The notes under the pieces were generated by a model. That model saw nothing but the letters and a program-made list of their open reading frames with translations. It was not told where the DNA came from and searched no databases. A stretch of 64,000 bases of DNA from Flavobacterium sp. 83 (GTDB taxonomy: Bacteria > Bacteroidota > Bacteroidia > Flavobacteriales > Flavobacteriaceae), in assembly GCF_000744835.1 (NCBI RefSeq), contig NZ_JQMS01000001.1, positions 930,001-994,000 on the forward strand, written 5' to 3'. Position 1 is the stretch's first letter; each line of letters starts with the position of its first letter. Positions 45,959-54,688 of the stretch are shown in pieces. Both the position numbers and the translations under genes were made by a program.

Positions 45959-47059
45959 CTAAATCGCCTCAAACAATTTCCCCGGCAAAGGTCTAATTAC
46001 CCCTTTGAGTTCCATATTCAAAAGCATTCCTGAAATTTTATAAATGGGAAAATCACAACGCAAGGCAATAATATCCATTAACTCTTTTCCTGTTTTTAAG
46101 AGATAATCATATACTTTTTGTTCATCTTCTTCCAAAGTTACAAACAATTGTTTTTGTACCGGTTTAATTTCTTTTTGAAGGTCCCAATTCAAGATATAAA
46201 TCAAATCAGCCGCACTGGTGAGCACATTTGCCTTTTGGGTTTTTATGAGGTTGTTGCAACCTTGACTATATTTGTCCGTAACACGGCCCGGAACAGCAAA
46301 AACATCACGGTTATAATCATTGGCCATGTTAGCCGTTATCAACGAACCACCTCTATCGGCTGACTCAATTACGATAGTGGCTTCGGTCATGCCGGCAACG
46401 ATTCTGTTTCTTCGAACAAAATTTTCTTTATCTGGATTCGAGCTGCTCCAAAACTCGGTCATAAAACCACCGTTTTGTTCTACTTTGGCGACGTACTTTT
46501 TATGGGTTTTGGGGTAAATTTGGTTCAAACCGTGCGCAACAACGCCTATCGTTTGCAAATTGTTTTCCATTGCCAGTTGATGCGCCACGATATCAACGCC
46601 GTAAGCAAAGCCACTCACGATTATGGGATCCAGCGGTGCCAAATCTTCTATCAGTTTCCTACAGAATTCTATACCGTAAGATGTAATTTGGCGCGTTCCA
46701 ACGATGCTGATTATCTTTTTGTTTTTTAAGTTGATATTTCCCGAAGTAAATAACAAAAGTGGTCCGTCGATACAATGTTTCAACCGTTCCGGATATTCTT
46801 CATCTTGAAAATAAACAGCATTAATGTCATTGGATTTTATGTATTCAAGCTCTTGATTGGCTTTTTCGAAAACCGATTTCTCCTTAAAATTTTTCAGCAA
46901 CATAGAACCCACACCATCAATGGCAGAGAGTTGTCCAGTTTTTGTATGGAACACTTCTTCGGCACTTCCGCAATGCGTAATCAGTTTTTTGGACATAATA
47001 TCACCCACTCCTTCTACTCTTTGCAATGCCAATAAATAAAATAAATCTTGTTCTTTCAT
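45959..47059 (-). CDS. dprA: DNA-processing protein DprA
   Basis: DprA protects incoming single-stranded DNA and loads RecA during natural transformation. The Rossmann-like core shows SIVGTRQITSYG, SGFAYGVDIVAHQLA, FVRRNRIVAGMTEATIVIESADRGGSLITANMA and FAVPG. An N-terminal helix-hairpin-helix region (about 1-75) and a C-terminal winged-helix domain (about 300-366) complete a 366-residue protein. No other competence genes are in the window. Confidence 0.94.
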   Translation of the reverse strand: MKEQDLFYLLALQRVEGVGDIMSKKLITHCGSAEEVFHTKTGQLSAIDGVGSMLLKNFKEKSVFEKANQELEYIKSNDINAVYFQDEEYPERLKHCIDGPLLLFTSGNINLKNKKIISIVGTRQITSYGIEFCRKLIEDLAPLDPIIVSGFAYGVDIVAHQLAMENNLQTIGVVAHGLNQIYPKTHKKYVAKVEQNGGFMTEFWSSSNPDKENFVRRNRIVAGMTEATIVIESADRGGSLITANMANDYNRDVFAVPGRVTDKYSQGCNNLIKTQKANVLTSAADLIYILNWDLQKEIKPVQKQLFVTLEEDEQKVYDYLLKTGKELMDIIALRCDFPIYKISGMLLNMELKGVIRPLPGKLFEAI

Positions 47060-47224
47060 ATGCAGATAATACTTGTTTTTTATTGGAATATGGAATACAC
47101 CAGTTTAAAAAAAAACTTTATTTATGTTTGTCTAACGATTAAACATGGCTATTTCATGCTAATCATTTGTGAGTGAAATGTATAAAATATAAAGCGGATT
47201 GTTAATAAAAATTGTGAATAAAAT

Positions 47225-47254
47225 TTTGATAACTATTTTCGTTGTATAACTTTG
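47225..47254 (+). promoter_or_regulatory. Full promoter before the HU/SPOR gene, predicted leaderless
   Basis: TTTG at 47225-47228 and TAACTTTG at 47247-47254 are 18 nt apart, a good match to TTTG-N17-23-TAnnTTTG. The ATG at 47260 lies 5 nt after the box, where transcription should start. Confidence 0.65.
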
Positions 47255-47259
47255 TAAGT

Positions 47260-48207
47260 ATGAAAATCGAACTTTACATCGCACAACTTTTATACCGTTA
47301 TCAATGTGTAACCGTTCCTGGATTCGGAGCTTTTTTGACCGAAACTCAGTCGGCTCAACTCAATGAAAGCAAGAATTCATTTTCTCCACCCAAAAAAATG
47401 ATTTCTTTCAATGCTAATCTAAAGAATAATGATGGATTATTAGCCAATCATATTGCTCAAGCTGAAAAAACATCTTATGAATATGCCGTAAGCGCTATTC
47501 AATATGAAGTTTTTACTTGGAAAAAAACATTAGAAGAAAACAACGTATTTTCAATAAAAAACATAGGTGATCTTTGTTTGAATGCAGATAATAATTTGGT
47601 ATTCACACCTTACGATCAAACTAATTATTTAGCAAGTTCTTTTGGTTTAGCACCTTTTGTTTCTCCACTTGTAAAAAGAGAAATCTTCGAAAAACAAGTA
47701 GAAGCAATCGAAGAAAAAGAAACAATTCAATTTATTCCTGAAATAAGAACAGGAAGTCCGTATTTGAAATATGCCGCAATTTTAGTACTAGGATTAGGTC
47801 TTACAGGAAGTATTGGCTATTCTATTTACCAAAATCAAATAGAAACACAAACTCTTATCGTTGAAACTGCTGTTCAAAAACAAGTACAAAATAAAATTCA
47901 AGAAGCTACTTTTTTTATCAAAAGTCCTGTTCCTGCAGTAACATTATCCGTTAAGTCAGCCGTTAAGGAAGTAAAAATGCCATACCACATTATGGCTGGG
48001 GTTTACAGAGAAGAGAAAAATGCAAATAAAACATATAATCAGTTAATTCATTTAGGATACAAAGCCCGTCGCATTGCGCCTAACAAACACGGATTATTTC
48101 CTGTACTTTACGGAAGCTATTCTACTTATTCGGAAGCGCAAAAAGCACAATCTGAAATTCAAAAAAATCATAATCCCGAAGCTTGGATATTGATTGAATC
48201 ACTATAA
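47260..48207 (+). CDS. HU-CCDC81 and SPOR domain protein
   Basis: The protein has HU-like DNA-binding-fold regions at the N-terminus (about 1-130; IAQLLYRYQCVTVPGFGAFLTE), one membrane helix (about 166-184; YAAILVLGLGLTGSIGYSIY), and a C-terminal SPOR domain (about 238-315; YHIMAGVYREEKNANKTYNQL) that binds denuded peptidoglycan at division sites. The start at 47260 (MKIELYIAQLL) follows a promoter by 5 nt; an in-frame ATG at 47242 would lie inside that promoter. A role linking division and the nucleoid is plausible but inferred. Confidence 0.88.
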   Translation: MKIELYIAQLLYRYQCVTVPGFGAFLTETQSAQLNESKNSFSPPKKMISFNANLKNNDGLLANHIAQAEKTSYEYAVSAIQYEVFTWKKTLEENNVFSIKNIGDLCLNADNNLVFTPYDQTNYLASSFGLAPFVSPLVKREIFEKQVEAIEEKETIQFIPEIRTGSPYLKYAAILVLGLGLTGSIGYSIYQNQIETQTLIVETAVQKQVQNKIQEATFFIKSPVPAVTLSVKSAVKEVKMPYHIMAGVYREEKNANKTYNQLIHLGYKARRIAPNKHGLFPVLYGSYSTYSEAQKAQSEIQKNHNPEAWILIESL

Positions 48208-48211
48208 TTTA

Positions 48212-48245
48212 AAAACCTATTCTTAAACGAATAGGTTTTTTTTAG
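48212..48245. terminator. Bidirectional terminator
   Basis: An 11-bp perfect stem (48212-48222 with 48229-48239) with a 6-nt loop is followed by a T run and preceded by A residues. It serves the HU/SPOR gene and the convergent helicase gene. Confidence 0.9.
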
Positions 48246-48248
48246 CTT

Positions 48249-50519
48249 TTAATTCAAACTAGCTTTAAACATTTTCAATTCATCCCAAGTAAACTTCTCG
48301 CCTACTTGTTCCTTCAAATTATTCAAAGATTCCTCTTTATAGCCTCTAAAAGCTTCTGCGAGTTCTCGTAGTTTGTCTTCGGGTAAAACATCTTTAATGG
48401 CAATGGTTCCTGCTTGAATAAGCCTAACTAAATGTCCGTCGATAGTTTGTATCGTCAGTTTTCTGATGGCAGCGATTTCGGCAACTGAGTTCTTCTCCAA
48501 CCACAATTCATAGGTTTCCTGCACGGTAGATTTCTTAGGCTCTTTTGTATCTGATTTCTTTTTTGAAGTATAACGCTCAATATCTTTATCATCATCAATC
48601 AAAGTGATATTTAATTTCTTGAACTGATTTTGAATGGCTTCCGTTTTTCGGCTGATGTAGTTTTTAATTTCTGATGAAGTCAGTTTCTCTTTCGAGATGG
48701 TTTCACCTGCAACAACGGTTTCTATCAATAATTTGGCTTTCATTAATCGCAAAACGGCTTTGGTTTGCAATTCTTCCAGAACGATTAACTCATCATAAAA
48801 CGCTTTTACTTTCTTGATGCGCTTTACCTCTTCCAATTTCCAAAGGATTTCAAAAACTAAATCATCCATTGGCTCCAGAAAATAACCAAATGCCGCTTGA
48901 ATTCTTTCTGAAATATGGTTTAAATCGGCCGTTTCCTGACTAAATAATTTATTCAATTGAGATATGAATTTTTTGGATGGATCTAAAAGTTGTTCGATGA
49001 CCTCCGTTTGCTTTTTGGCCCAGACCGCATGTTTGGATTTCTCTGAACTTTCTGATTTCTCTGAATAACTAAATCTATGATTGCGCCATTCCTGAGCCAA
49101 ATCACCCCAATCGAAAGTGTTAATCAGATAATTATGGATGAAATTTTTGGTTTCAAAGTGCAGCGCATTTTCTAAAAATGAATCCGATGCTTTGTTGAGT
49201 GAATAATCCATCACATCCTGATCATTAGAAATTCCATTCATACGTAACGGAGAAAGCAAAATAAGCCCATTTAACGAGCGTAATCGGGATAATGCTACAT
49301 ATGCTTGTCCTGGAAGAAAAACTTGCGAAACATCGAGCGCAGCTTTGTCAAAAGTCAATCCCTGGCTTTTATGAACTGTTATCGCCCAAGCTAATTTTAT
49401 CGGATAATGTACAAAAGTCCCTAAAACCTCCTCTTCAATTTCTTTGGTCATTTCGTCTACTTTATACCGAATGTTTTGCCATTCGTACTTTTCGACTTCA
49501 ATCGTTTTATTTTCTTCCGGAAAATGAACCAGAATTTCATGACTGGAAAGTGATTTTACAATCCCCATTTTTCCGTTGAAATAGTTTTTATCAAAGGACA
49601 AATCATTTTTGACAAACATGATTTGTGCGCCTACCTTCAACTGCAACTGTTCTTCCACCGGGAAAATTTTATCAGGAAAATCACCTACAATTTCCGGCTT
49701 ATAAATCACCAACTTTCCCTCTAAATCTTGCAAAGCTTGTGCATTCATTGAATCCGCTTTGTTGTTATGCGTGGTTAAAGTAATGTATCCTTTATTGGCT
49801 TTTAAATCAAAATCCGGTTTTACGTATTGATTTAAAGTTTGTATGTCTTCTTGAGAAATTTGGTTGTTTCGCAGGTTGTTTAAAACAGCAATAAAAGTAT
49901 CATCGGTCTGGCGAAAAATCTTGGATAACTCAATATATAACGGTGGATTTTGCTGTACGACATGGGAATGGAAAAAGAATTTTCCTTTGTAATACGTTTT
50001 CAAAGTTCTCCATTCTTCATCCCGAATTACAGGAGGTAACTGTAATAAATCACCAATAAACAATACTTGAACGCCACCAAAAGGAGTGTTTTTTTTACGG
50101 ACGGTTTGCATCATATAATCCATGGCGTCCAATAAATCCGCGCGAAGCATACTGACTTCATCAATTATCAACAACTCCATATTCCGAATCACAGATTTCT
50201 TCAAACCGCTCATTTTGAAATGCCTGCGCAAAGTAGCTTTGGTTTCAAATTTCGTACTTTCTGAAAACTGAGGGGAAGAATTATCGGGAATAAATCCTCC
50301 AAACGGCAACTGAAACATGGAATGTATCGTTACACCGCCCGCATTTAACGCGGCAATTCCCGTAGGCGCAACAACAACGGTATTCTTGTGCGTAGTTTGG
50401 ATAATTTCGCGTAAAAGGGTGGTTTTTCCAGTTCCTGCTTTTCCGGTAAGGAAAACAGATCGGTGGGTTTGATTGATGAATCGTAAGGTGTAGGCAGCGG
50501 CTTCAGAAATGGTTTGCAT
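48249..50519 (-). CDS. Pif1-like helicase with C-terminal helix-turn-helix
   Basis: The 756-residue protein is a superfamily 1 helicase related to Pif1/RecD2. Walker A is LTGKAGTGKTTLL, Walker B is LLIDEVSMLRADLLDAMDYM, and KLAWAITVHKSQGLTFDKAALDVS is motif V, with YVALSRLRSLNGLILLSP as motif VI. The C-terminal third (about 500-756) is helical and ends in a winged-helix-like region (TVQETYELWLEKNSVAEIAAIRKLTIQTIDGHLVRLI). It would unwind special DNA structures or G-rich duplexes. It stands alone on the minus strand. Confidence 0.88.
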   Translation of the reverse strand: MQTISEAAAYTLRFINQTHRSVFLTGKAGTGKTTLLREIIQTTHKNTVVVAPTGIAALNAGGVTIHSMFQLPFGGFIPDNSSPQFSESTKFETKATLRRHFKMSGLKKSVIRNMELLIIDEVSMLRADLLDAMDYMMQTVRKKNTPFGGVQVLFIGDLLQLPPVIRDEEWRTLKTYYKGKFFFHSHVVQQNPPLYIELSKIFRQTDDTFIAVLNNLRNNQISQEDIQTLNQYVKPDFDLKANKGYITLTTHNNKADSMNAQALQDLEGKLVIYKPEIVGDFPDKIFPVEEQLQLKVGAQIMFVKNDLSFDKNYFNGKMGIVKSLSSHEILVHFPEENKTIEVEKYEWQNIRYKVDEMTKEIEEEVLGTFVHYPIKLAWAITVHKSQGLTFDKAALDVSQVFLPGQAYVALSRLRSLNGLILLSPLRMNGISNDQDVMDYSLNKASDSFLENALHFETKNFIHNYLINTFDWGDLAQEWRNHRFSYSEKSESSEKSKHAVWAKKQTEVIEQLLDPSKKFISQLNKLFSQETADLNHISERIQAAFGYFLEPMDDLVFEILWKLEEVKRIKKVKAFYDELIVLEELQTKAVLRLMKAKLLIETVVAGETISKEKLTSSEIKNYISRKTEAIQNQFKKLNITLIDDDKDIERYTSKKKSDTKEPKKSTVQETYELWLEKNSVAEIAAIRKLTIQTIDGHLVRLIQAGTIAIKDVLPEDKLRELAEAFRGYKEESLNNLKEQVGEKFTWDELKMFKASLN

Positions 50520-50609
50520 TAGGCGTGTATATATAAAGCTAAAGTATTGAAAATAGGTTTAATATTATAATTTTGGGAAGATAATTTATGTCGTAATTTC
50601 AATGTTTTT

Positions 50610-50681
50610 TAGCTCTGATAGCAGCTGAAATTCTCGAGATTTAGAAAGTGATTTTTTCTAAACGAGGGATTACTTCACTAT
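50610..50681 (+). repeat. Decayed third copy of the dispersed palindromic element
   Basis: TAGCTCTGATAGCAG at 50610-50624 resembles TAGCCCCGATAGAAG of the other two copies, followed by GAAATTC. The core pairs CTCG plus TTTAGAAA with TTTCTAAA plus CGAG, with a 3-nt bulge. The right end is not clear, so the boundary is approximate. Confidence 0.4.
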
Positions 50682-50741
50682 ACTTTTATATTAATTGGAG
50701 TTCAGTGAACGATGTTTACAGCAAATACTGGGAATTTGCTT

Positions 50742-50783
50742 CAAAAAAAAATGCCTCCAATCTAAACTTTAGACGAAGGCATT
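50742..50783 (-). terminator. Minus-strand terminator after the OmpH-like gene
   Basis: The stem AATGCCT (50750-50756) with AGGCATT (50777-50783) encloses a second stem TCTAAA (50761-50766) with TTTAGA (50768-50773). A run of nine T follows on the minus strand. Confidence 0.85.
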
Positions 50784-50803
50784 CATTTGAATTAATATAA
50801 AAA

Positions 50804-51370
50804 TTATTTTTTAGCTTCTTCTTTCGGAGTTGCTGATTTGTATTTGTCGTTCAATTCTTTAATGATCTCTTTTGTAATATCATATTTATCTTCAGCATAC
50901 AAAATTGAAGCTGCATCGCCTGTTCCGTAGATATAAGAATACCCTTTTTCTTTACCGTAATTTTTGATGAATTTTTTTACACCGCTAACCAACGAATCCA
51001 TTTCTTTACCGCTTTCCTGTTGCAATTCTTGAGCTAATTGTTGTTGTGCAGCACCCAATTGTTGTTCTCTTTTTTGCAATTCAGCTCCTTTTTGTTGTGC
51101 CCATGCTTGACCGTTAGCCTGCGCTTGTGCCTGAAAACTTGCTGCTTCTTGTTTGAAACGATTAATTTCAGCTTCCAGTTGTCTTCCTTTCTCTTCTGTT
51201 TTTGCTTTATATTTTGCTTCTAAATCTTTTGCTTCTGTATATTCTTTCATCAATACTGAAGTATCTACGTAAGCTGTTTTTACTTCCTTAACTTCCGTTG
51301 CTGGTTTGTTACAAGATACAAATGAAATTGAAATTGAAAGTGCGATAATTACTAATGCTTTTTTACTCAT
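50804..51370 (-). CDS. OmpH/Skp-family lipoprotein
   Basis: Skp-like chaperones hold unfolded outer-membrane proteins in the periplasm. I choose the ATG at 51370 (MSKKALVIIALSISISFVSC; 188 residues), which gives a clean lipoprotein signal with Cys20; the longer frame starts 45 bp upstream. A long Gln/Ala/Glu-rich coiled coil (about 45-130) is typical of the tentacles of Skp. The lipid anchor is common in Bacteroidota versions. Confidence 0.88.
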   Translation of the reverse strand: MSKKALVIIALSISISFVSCNKPATEVKEVKTAYVDTSVLMKEYTEAKDLEAKYKAKTEEKGRQLEAEINRFKQEAASFQAQAQANGQAWAQQKGAELQKREQQLGAAQQQLAQELQQESGKEMDSLVSGVKKFIKNYGKEKGYSYIYGTGDAASILYAEDKYDITKEIIKELNDKYKSATPKEEAKK

Positions 51371-51659
51371 ATTTTTAATATTTATTTTTTGGTATAGGTT
51401 AATCTTCGATTTCATTTTGTTGTATTTCTAGTTTTATGTATGGTTGACAAAAATATAAAAAAATAGATAGCATTGACATAAAGTTTTAAAAATGCAAAAT
51501 ATTTATGCTATAAGATTTTATTATTATGATTGATAAATGTATAATTTGTTACTATTAAAAACAAGCTTCATATCTTTTATTTAAGCTAATTAATTTTAAA
51601 ACCTGACAAACACATCAAATTACCTTAAAAAGACTGCTTAAATAAGCTTAAAATAGTTT

Positions 51660-52511
51660 TTAACTGTTTTTTAGGATGTAAATGTGTGAAGAATACTCAA
51701 ATTTACTCGTTGCCTCCCAATTAGATTGCAATCCAATAAAAAAGGCTTTAAAAAAATTCATTTTCCCAGTTTTGTATTTTTCGGAAAGTAGACTTACATA
51801 AAAAGAGTCAAATTTCATGGGAAGTACTTTTACCAATTTCATTTCTTTTTTTTCGAAAAGCATTTTTATTGCCTTTTTCGAAAAATGCCAAAAATGAATC
51901 GGCACATCATATGCTGCCCAAAACTTTCCGTAATATTTAGCATCGAAAGATTTGAAATTTGGAACCGCTATTATTAAAGTTCCGCCTGGTTTTAATAATC
52001 GTTTTAATTCTTTTAGTTGCTCGTCAAGATCCGGAACGTGTTCTAGAACATGCCACATCGAAATGATGTCAAAAGAATGACTTTCTAATTCGCTGGTTTC
52101 TCCAACAAATGAAACTCCTTTCTGTTTTGCAATCGCTTTAGCTTTATCGCTTGGTTCTACTCCTATAGCATGCCAACCGTTTTCTTTGGCGACTGATAAA
52201 AAATCCCCTGTTCCTGCACCAATATCTAAAATGCTGCCTTTACTGGGTTGCAAAGAATTAATTAAATTCAATTTGTTTTTCAGTGCAATACTTTTCACAA
52301 AATGATACGCTTTTTCAAACAAAGAACGTTTACTGTCTGTATGGGAAATATAATCCACACTTTCGTAATACTTCCCTAAGTTTTCTAAACTAGGTTGTGG
52401 ATACGTGATTAACATATCCAATTCTTCGTCATGATATAAATCAAATGTTTCTTGAGAAACGGAATAATCTTTAACGTTTAAAAAATGCTTTTTGTTTGAA
52501 ATATCCATCAA
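51660..52511 (-). CDS. Class I SAM-dependent methyltransferase
   Basis: The 283-residue protein has motif I SILDIGAGTGDFLSVA (about residues 91-106), a following acidic VEPSDKAKAI, and DIISMWHVLEHVPD as the post-motif region of Methyltransf_23-type enzymes. The N-terminal 80 residues look like the short domain that precedes many such enzymes acting on sugars or lipids (LITYPQPSLENLGKYY). The substrate is unknown. It follows mnmG on the same strand. Confidence 0.85.
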   Translation of the reverse strand: MMDISNKKHFLNVKDYSVSQETFDLYHDEELDMLITYPQPSLENLGKYYESVDYISHTDSKRSLFEKAYHFVKSIALKNKLNLINSLQPSKGSILDIGAGTGDFLSVAKENGWHAIGVEPSDKAKAIAKQKGVSFVGETSELESHSFDIISMWHVLEHVPDLDEQLKELKRLLKPGGTLIIAVPNFKSFDAKYYGKFWAAYDVPIHFWHFSKKAIKMLFEKKEMKLVKVLPMKFDSFYVSLLSEKYKTGKMNFFKAFFIGLQSNWEATSKFEYSSHIYILKNS

Positions 52512-52543
52512 TTAATGCTGCTTTAAATTTTATTTTTAAACTA

Positions 52544-52577
52544 AACCCTGAAAGTAAACTTTGATACTTTCAGGGTT
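52544..52577 (-). terminator. Hairpin after mnmG
   Basis: A 12-bp perfect stem (52544-52555 with 52566-52577) with a 10-nt loop lies between mnmG and the methyltransferase gene. The T tract on the minus strand is broken, so termination may be partial. Confidence 0.6.
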
Positions 52578-52626
52578 GAAATTCTTTATTTTGTGATTCT
52601 TCAAGTATAGCTAGGCTTCACACCAT

Positions 52627-52642
52627 AGTTTCACGTGGAACA
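52627..52642. other. parS-like site 1
   Basis: AGTTTCACGTGGAACA matches the bacterial parS consensus in 15 of 16 positions (first base A instead of T). It lies just beyond the mnmG stop and may load ParB. Confidence 0.75.
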
Positions 52643-52664
52643 AATTGATTTAAGATTATAGATC

Positions 52665-54536
52665 TTATCGTCCCATATAAATCAACAACACCGACACATC
52701 ACTTGGTGAAACACCGCTAATCCTTGATGCTTGAGAAATAGTTACGGGACGAATCTTGCTTAATTTTTGTTTTGCTTCAATTGACATTGATTTAATTTTA
52801 TTATAATCAAAATTCTCAGGGATTTTTACATCTTCCAAGCGTGTCAATTTATCTGCGTTGTTTCTTTCTTTTTCAATATAACCCGAATACTTTACTTGAA
52901 TCTCGGCTTGTTCCAAAATCTCCTGATCCAAGTTGTTCTCCGCAACATAAGCTGCTACCTTTTCGAATTTCATGATGTCTTCCAAATCAATTTGCGGACG
53001 AGAAAAAACTTTGAACATCTTATCTCCCTGAGTAATCAGCGCCGTATCTTTTGATTCTAAAATAGGATTTGCTTCCGCAATCGAAACACTCGTTTCTTTG
53101 AAGAAAGCCACCATTTTTTCGGATTCATTTAGTTTGTGCTCCATTCTGCGCAAACGTGCTTCAGAAGCCAAACCAATTTCATGCGACATTGGCGTTAATC
53201 TAAAATCAGCATTATCCTGACGAAGCAACGTTCTGTATTCTGCACGAGAAGTGAACATTCTATAAGGCTCTTCTGTTCCTTTAGTAATTAAGTCATCAAT
53301 TAAAACTCCAATATACGCTTCGTCTCTTTTTAAAATTAACGGTGCTTTTTCATGTACTTTTAAATGCGCATTTATTCCAGCCATCAATCCTTGAGAAGCT
53401 GCTTCTTCATATCCGGTTGTTCCGTTTATTTGTCCAGCGAAATACAATCCTTCAACAAGCTTTGTTTCCAAAGTATGTTTCAATTGTGTCGGTGGGAAAT
53501 AATCATATTCGATTGCATAACCTGGTCTAAAAAATTTTACATTTTCAAAACCTACTACAGAACGCAGCGCTTTGAATTGAATATCCTCAGGAAGAGATGT
53601 AGAAAAACCATTTACATAAACCTCGCACGTATTCCATCCTTCTGGTTCTACAAATAATTGGTGTCTTTCTTTATCAGCAAAACGGTTAATTTTATCTTCA
53701 ATTGAAGGACAATATCTTGGACCAAGACTTTTTATTCTGCCGTTAAACATCGGAGACCGATCAAAACCTTCTCTCAAAATGTCGTGAACATCGAGAGACG
53801 TATACGTCATGTGACACGATTTTTGAATAACCAACGGTGACGTTACATCTGAATACGAAAACTTATCTGGCTTAGCATCTCCTTTTTCTTCGTTCATTTT
53901 CGAATAATCTAAAGAACGTCCATCGACTCTCGGGGGCGTTCCTGTTTTCATTCTTCCTGCTTGAAAACCGGCATTCACTAAATCTTCGGTAATTCCATAA
54001 GCAGCACTCTCGCCTGCTCTTCCTCCACCAAATTGTTTTTCGCCAATATGAATCAACCCGTTTAGAAAAGTTCCATTGGTTAACACAACAGCTTTTGAAC
54101 GAATCTCCACTCCTAACGAAGTGCGAATCCCTTTTATTTTTCCGTTTTCAATAATCAACCCCTTTACCATCTCTTGATAAAAATCAAGGTTTGGAGTTCC
54201 TTCCAGCATCATTCTCCATTCCTCAGCAAAACGCATACGGTCACTTTGAACACGCGGCGACCACATTGCAGGTCCTTTGGACTTGTTCAGCATCTTGAAC
54301 TGAATAGCAGTTCTGTCTGAAACAATTCCAGAATATCCACCCAACGCATCAATCTCGCGCACAATTTGCCCTTTGGCAATTCCGCCCATCGCAGGGTTGC
54401 ATGACATCTGGGCAATGTTCTGCAAACTCATTGTTACCAATAAAGTTTTCGAACCCAAATTTGCAGCAGCGGCAGCAGCCTCAGAACCTGCATGTCCTGC
54501 GCCAACAACTATCACATCATATTCATCTAGAAACAT
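52665..54536 (-). CDS. mnmG: tRNA uridine-5-carboxymethylaminomethyl(34) synthesis enzyme MnmG
   Basis: MnmG (GidA) uses FAD with MnmE to modify the wobble uridine of several tRNAs. The FAD-binding motif is VVGAGHAGSEAAAAAAN near the N-terminus, GGIAKGQIVREIDALGG follows, and the C-terminal GidA-associated domain includes ISQASRISGVSPSDVSVLLIY. The 623-residue length is normal. In many bacteria this gene lies next to the replication origin, and here it is flanked on both sides by parS-like sites. Confidence 0.97.
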   Translation of the reverse strand: MFLDEYDVIVVGAGHAGSEAAAAAANLGSKTLLVTMSLQNIAQMSCNPAMGGIAKGQIVREIDALGGYSGIVSDRTAIQFKMLNKSKGPAMWSPRVQSDRMRFAEEWRMMLEGTPNLDFYQEMVKGLIIENGKIKGIRTSLGVEIRSKAVVLTNGTFLNGLIHIGEKQFGGGRAGESAAYGITEDLVNAGFQAGRMKTGTPPRVDGRSLDYSKMNEEKGDAKPDKFSYSDVTSPLVIQKSCHMTYTSLDVHDILREGFDRSPMFNGRIKSLGPRYCPSIEDKINRFADKERHQLFVEPEGWNTCEVYVNGFSTSLPEDIQFKALRSVVGFENVKFFRPGYAIEYDYFPPTQLKHTLETKLVEGLYFAGQINGTTGYEEAASQGLMAGINAHLKVHEKAPLILKRDEAYIGVLIDDLITKGTEEPYRMFTSRAEYRTLLRQDNADFRLTPMSHEIGLASEARLRRMEHKLNESEKMVAFFKETSVSIAEANPILESKDTALITQGDKMFKVFSRPQIDLEDIMKFEKVAAYVAENNLDQEILEQAEIQVKYSGYIEKERNNADKLTRLEDVKIPENFDYNKIKSMSIEAKQKLSKIRPVTISQASRISGVSPSDVSVLLIYMGR

Positions 54537-54599
54537 CTTCTTGTATGATTTAATCCTTCACTTGTGTTCCGGATTGTAATTTTGAAATCTATTTTATTT

Positions 54600-54615
54600 T
54601 GTTCCACGTGAAACA
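54600..54615. other. parS-like site 2
   Basis: TGTTCCACGTGAAACA is a perfect match to the parS consensus known from Bacillus and many other phyla. It lies in the 152-bp gap between ybeY and mnmG. Confidence 0.9.
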
Positions 54616-54645
54616 TTGCATTGTCAATTCTGCTAAATATAAAAA

Positions 54646-54661
54646 TGTTCCACGTGAAACA
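54646..54661. other. parS-like site 3
   Basis: A second perfect TGTTCCACGTGAAACA lies 46 bp from site 2, start to start, in the same orientation. Confidence 0.9.
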
Positions 54662-54688
54662 CTTTGGCTTTTGATATTAAAAACAGAC

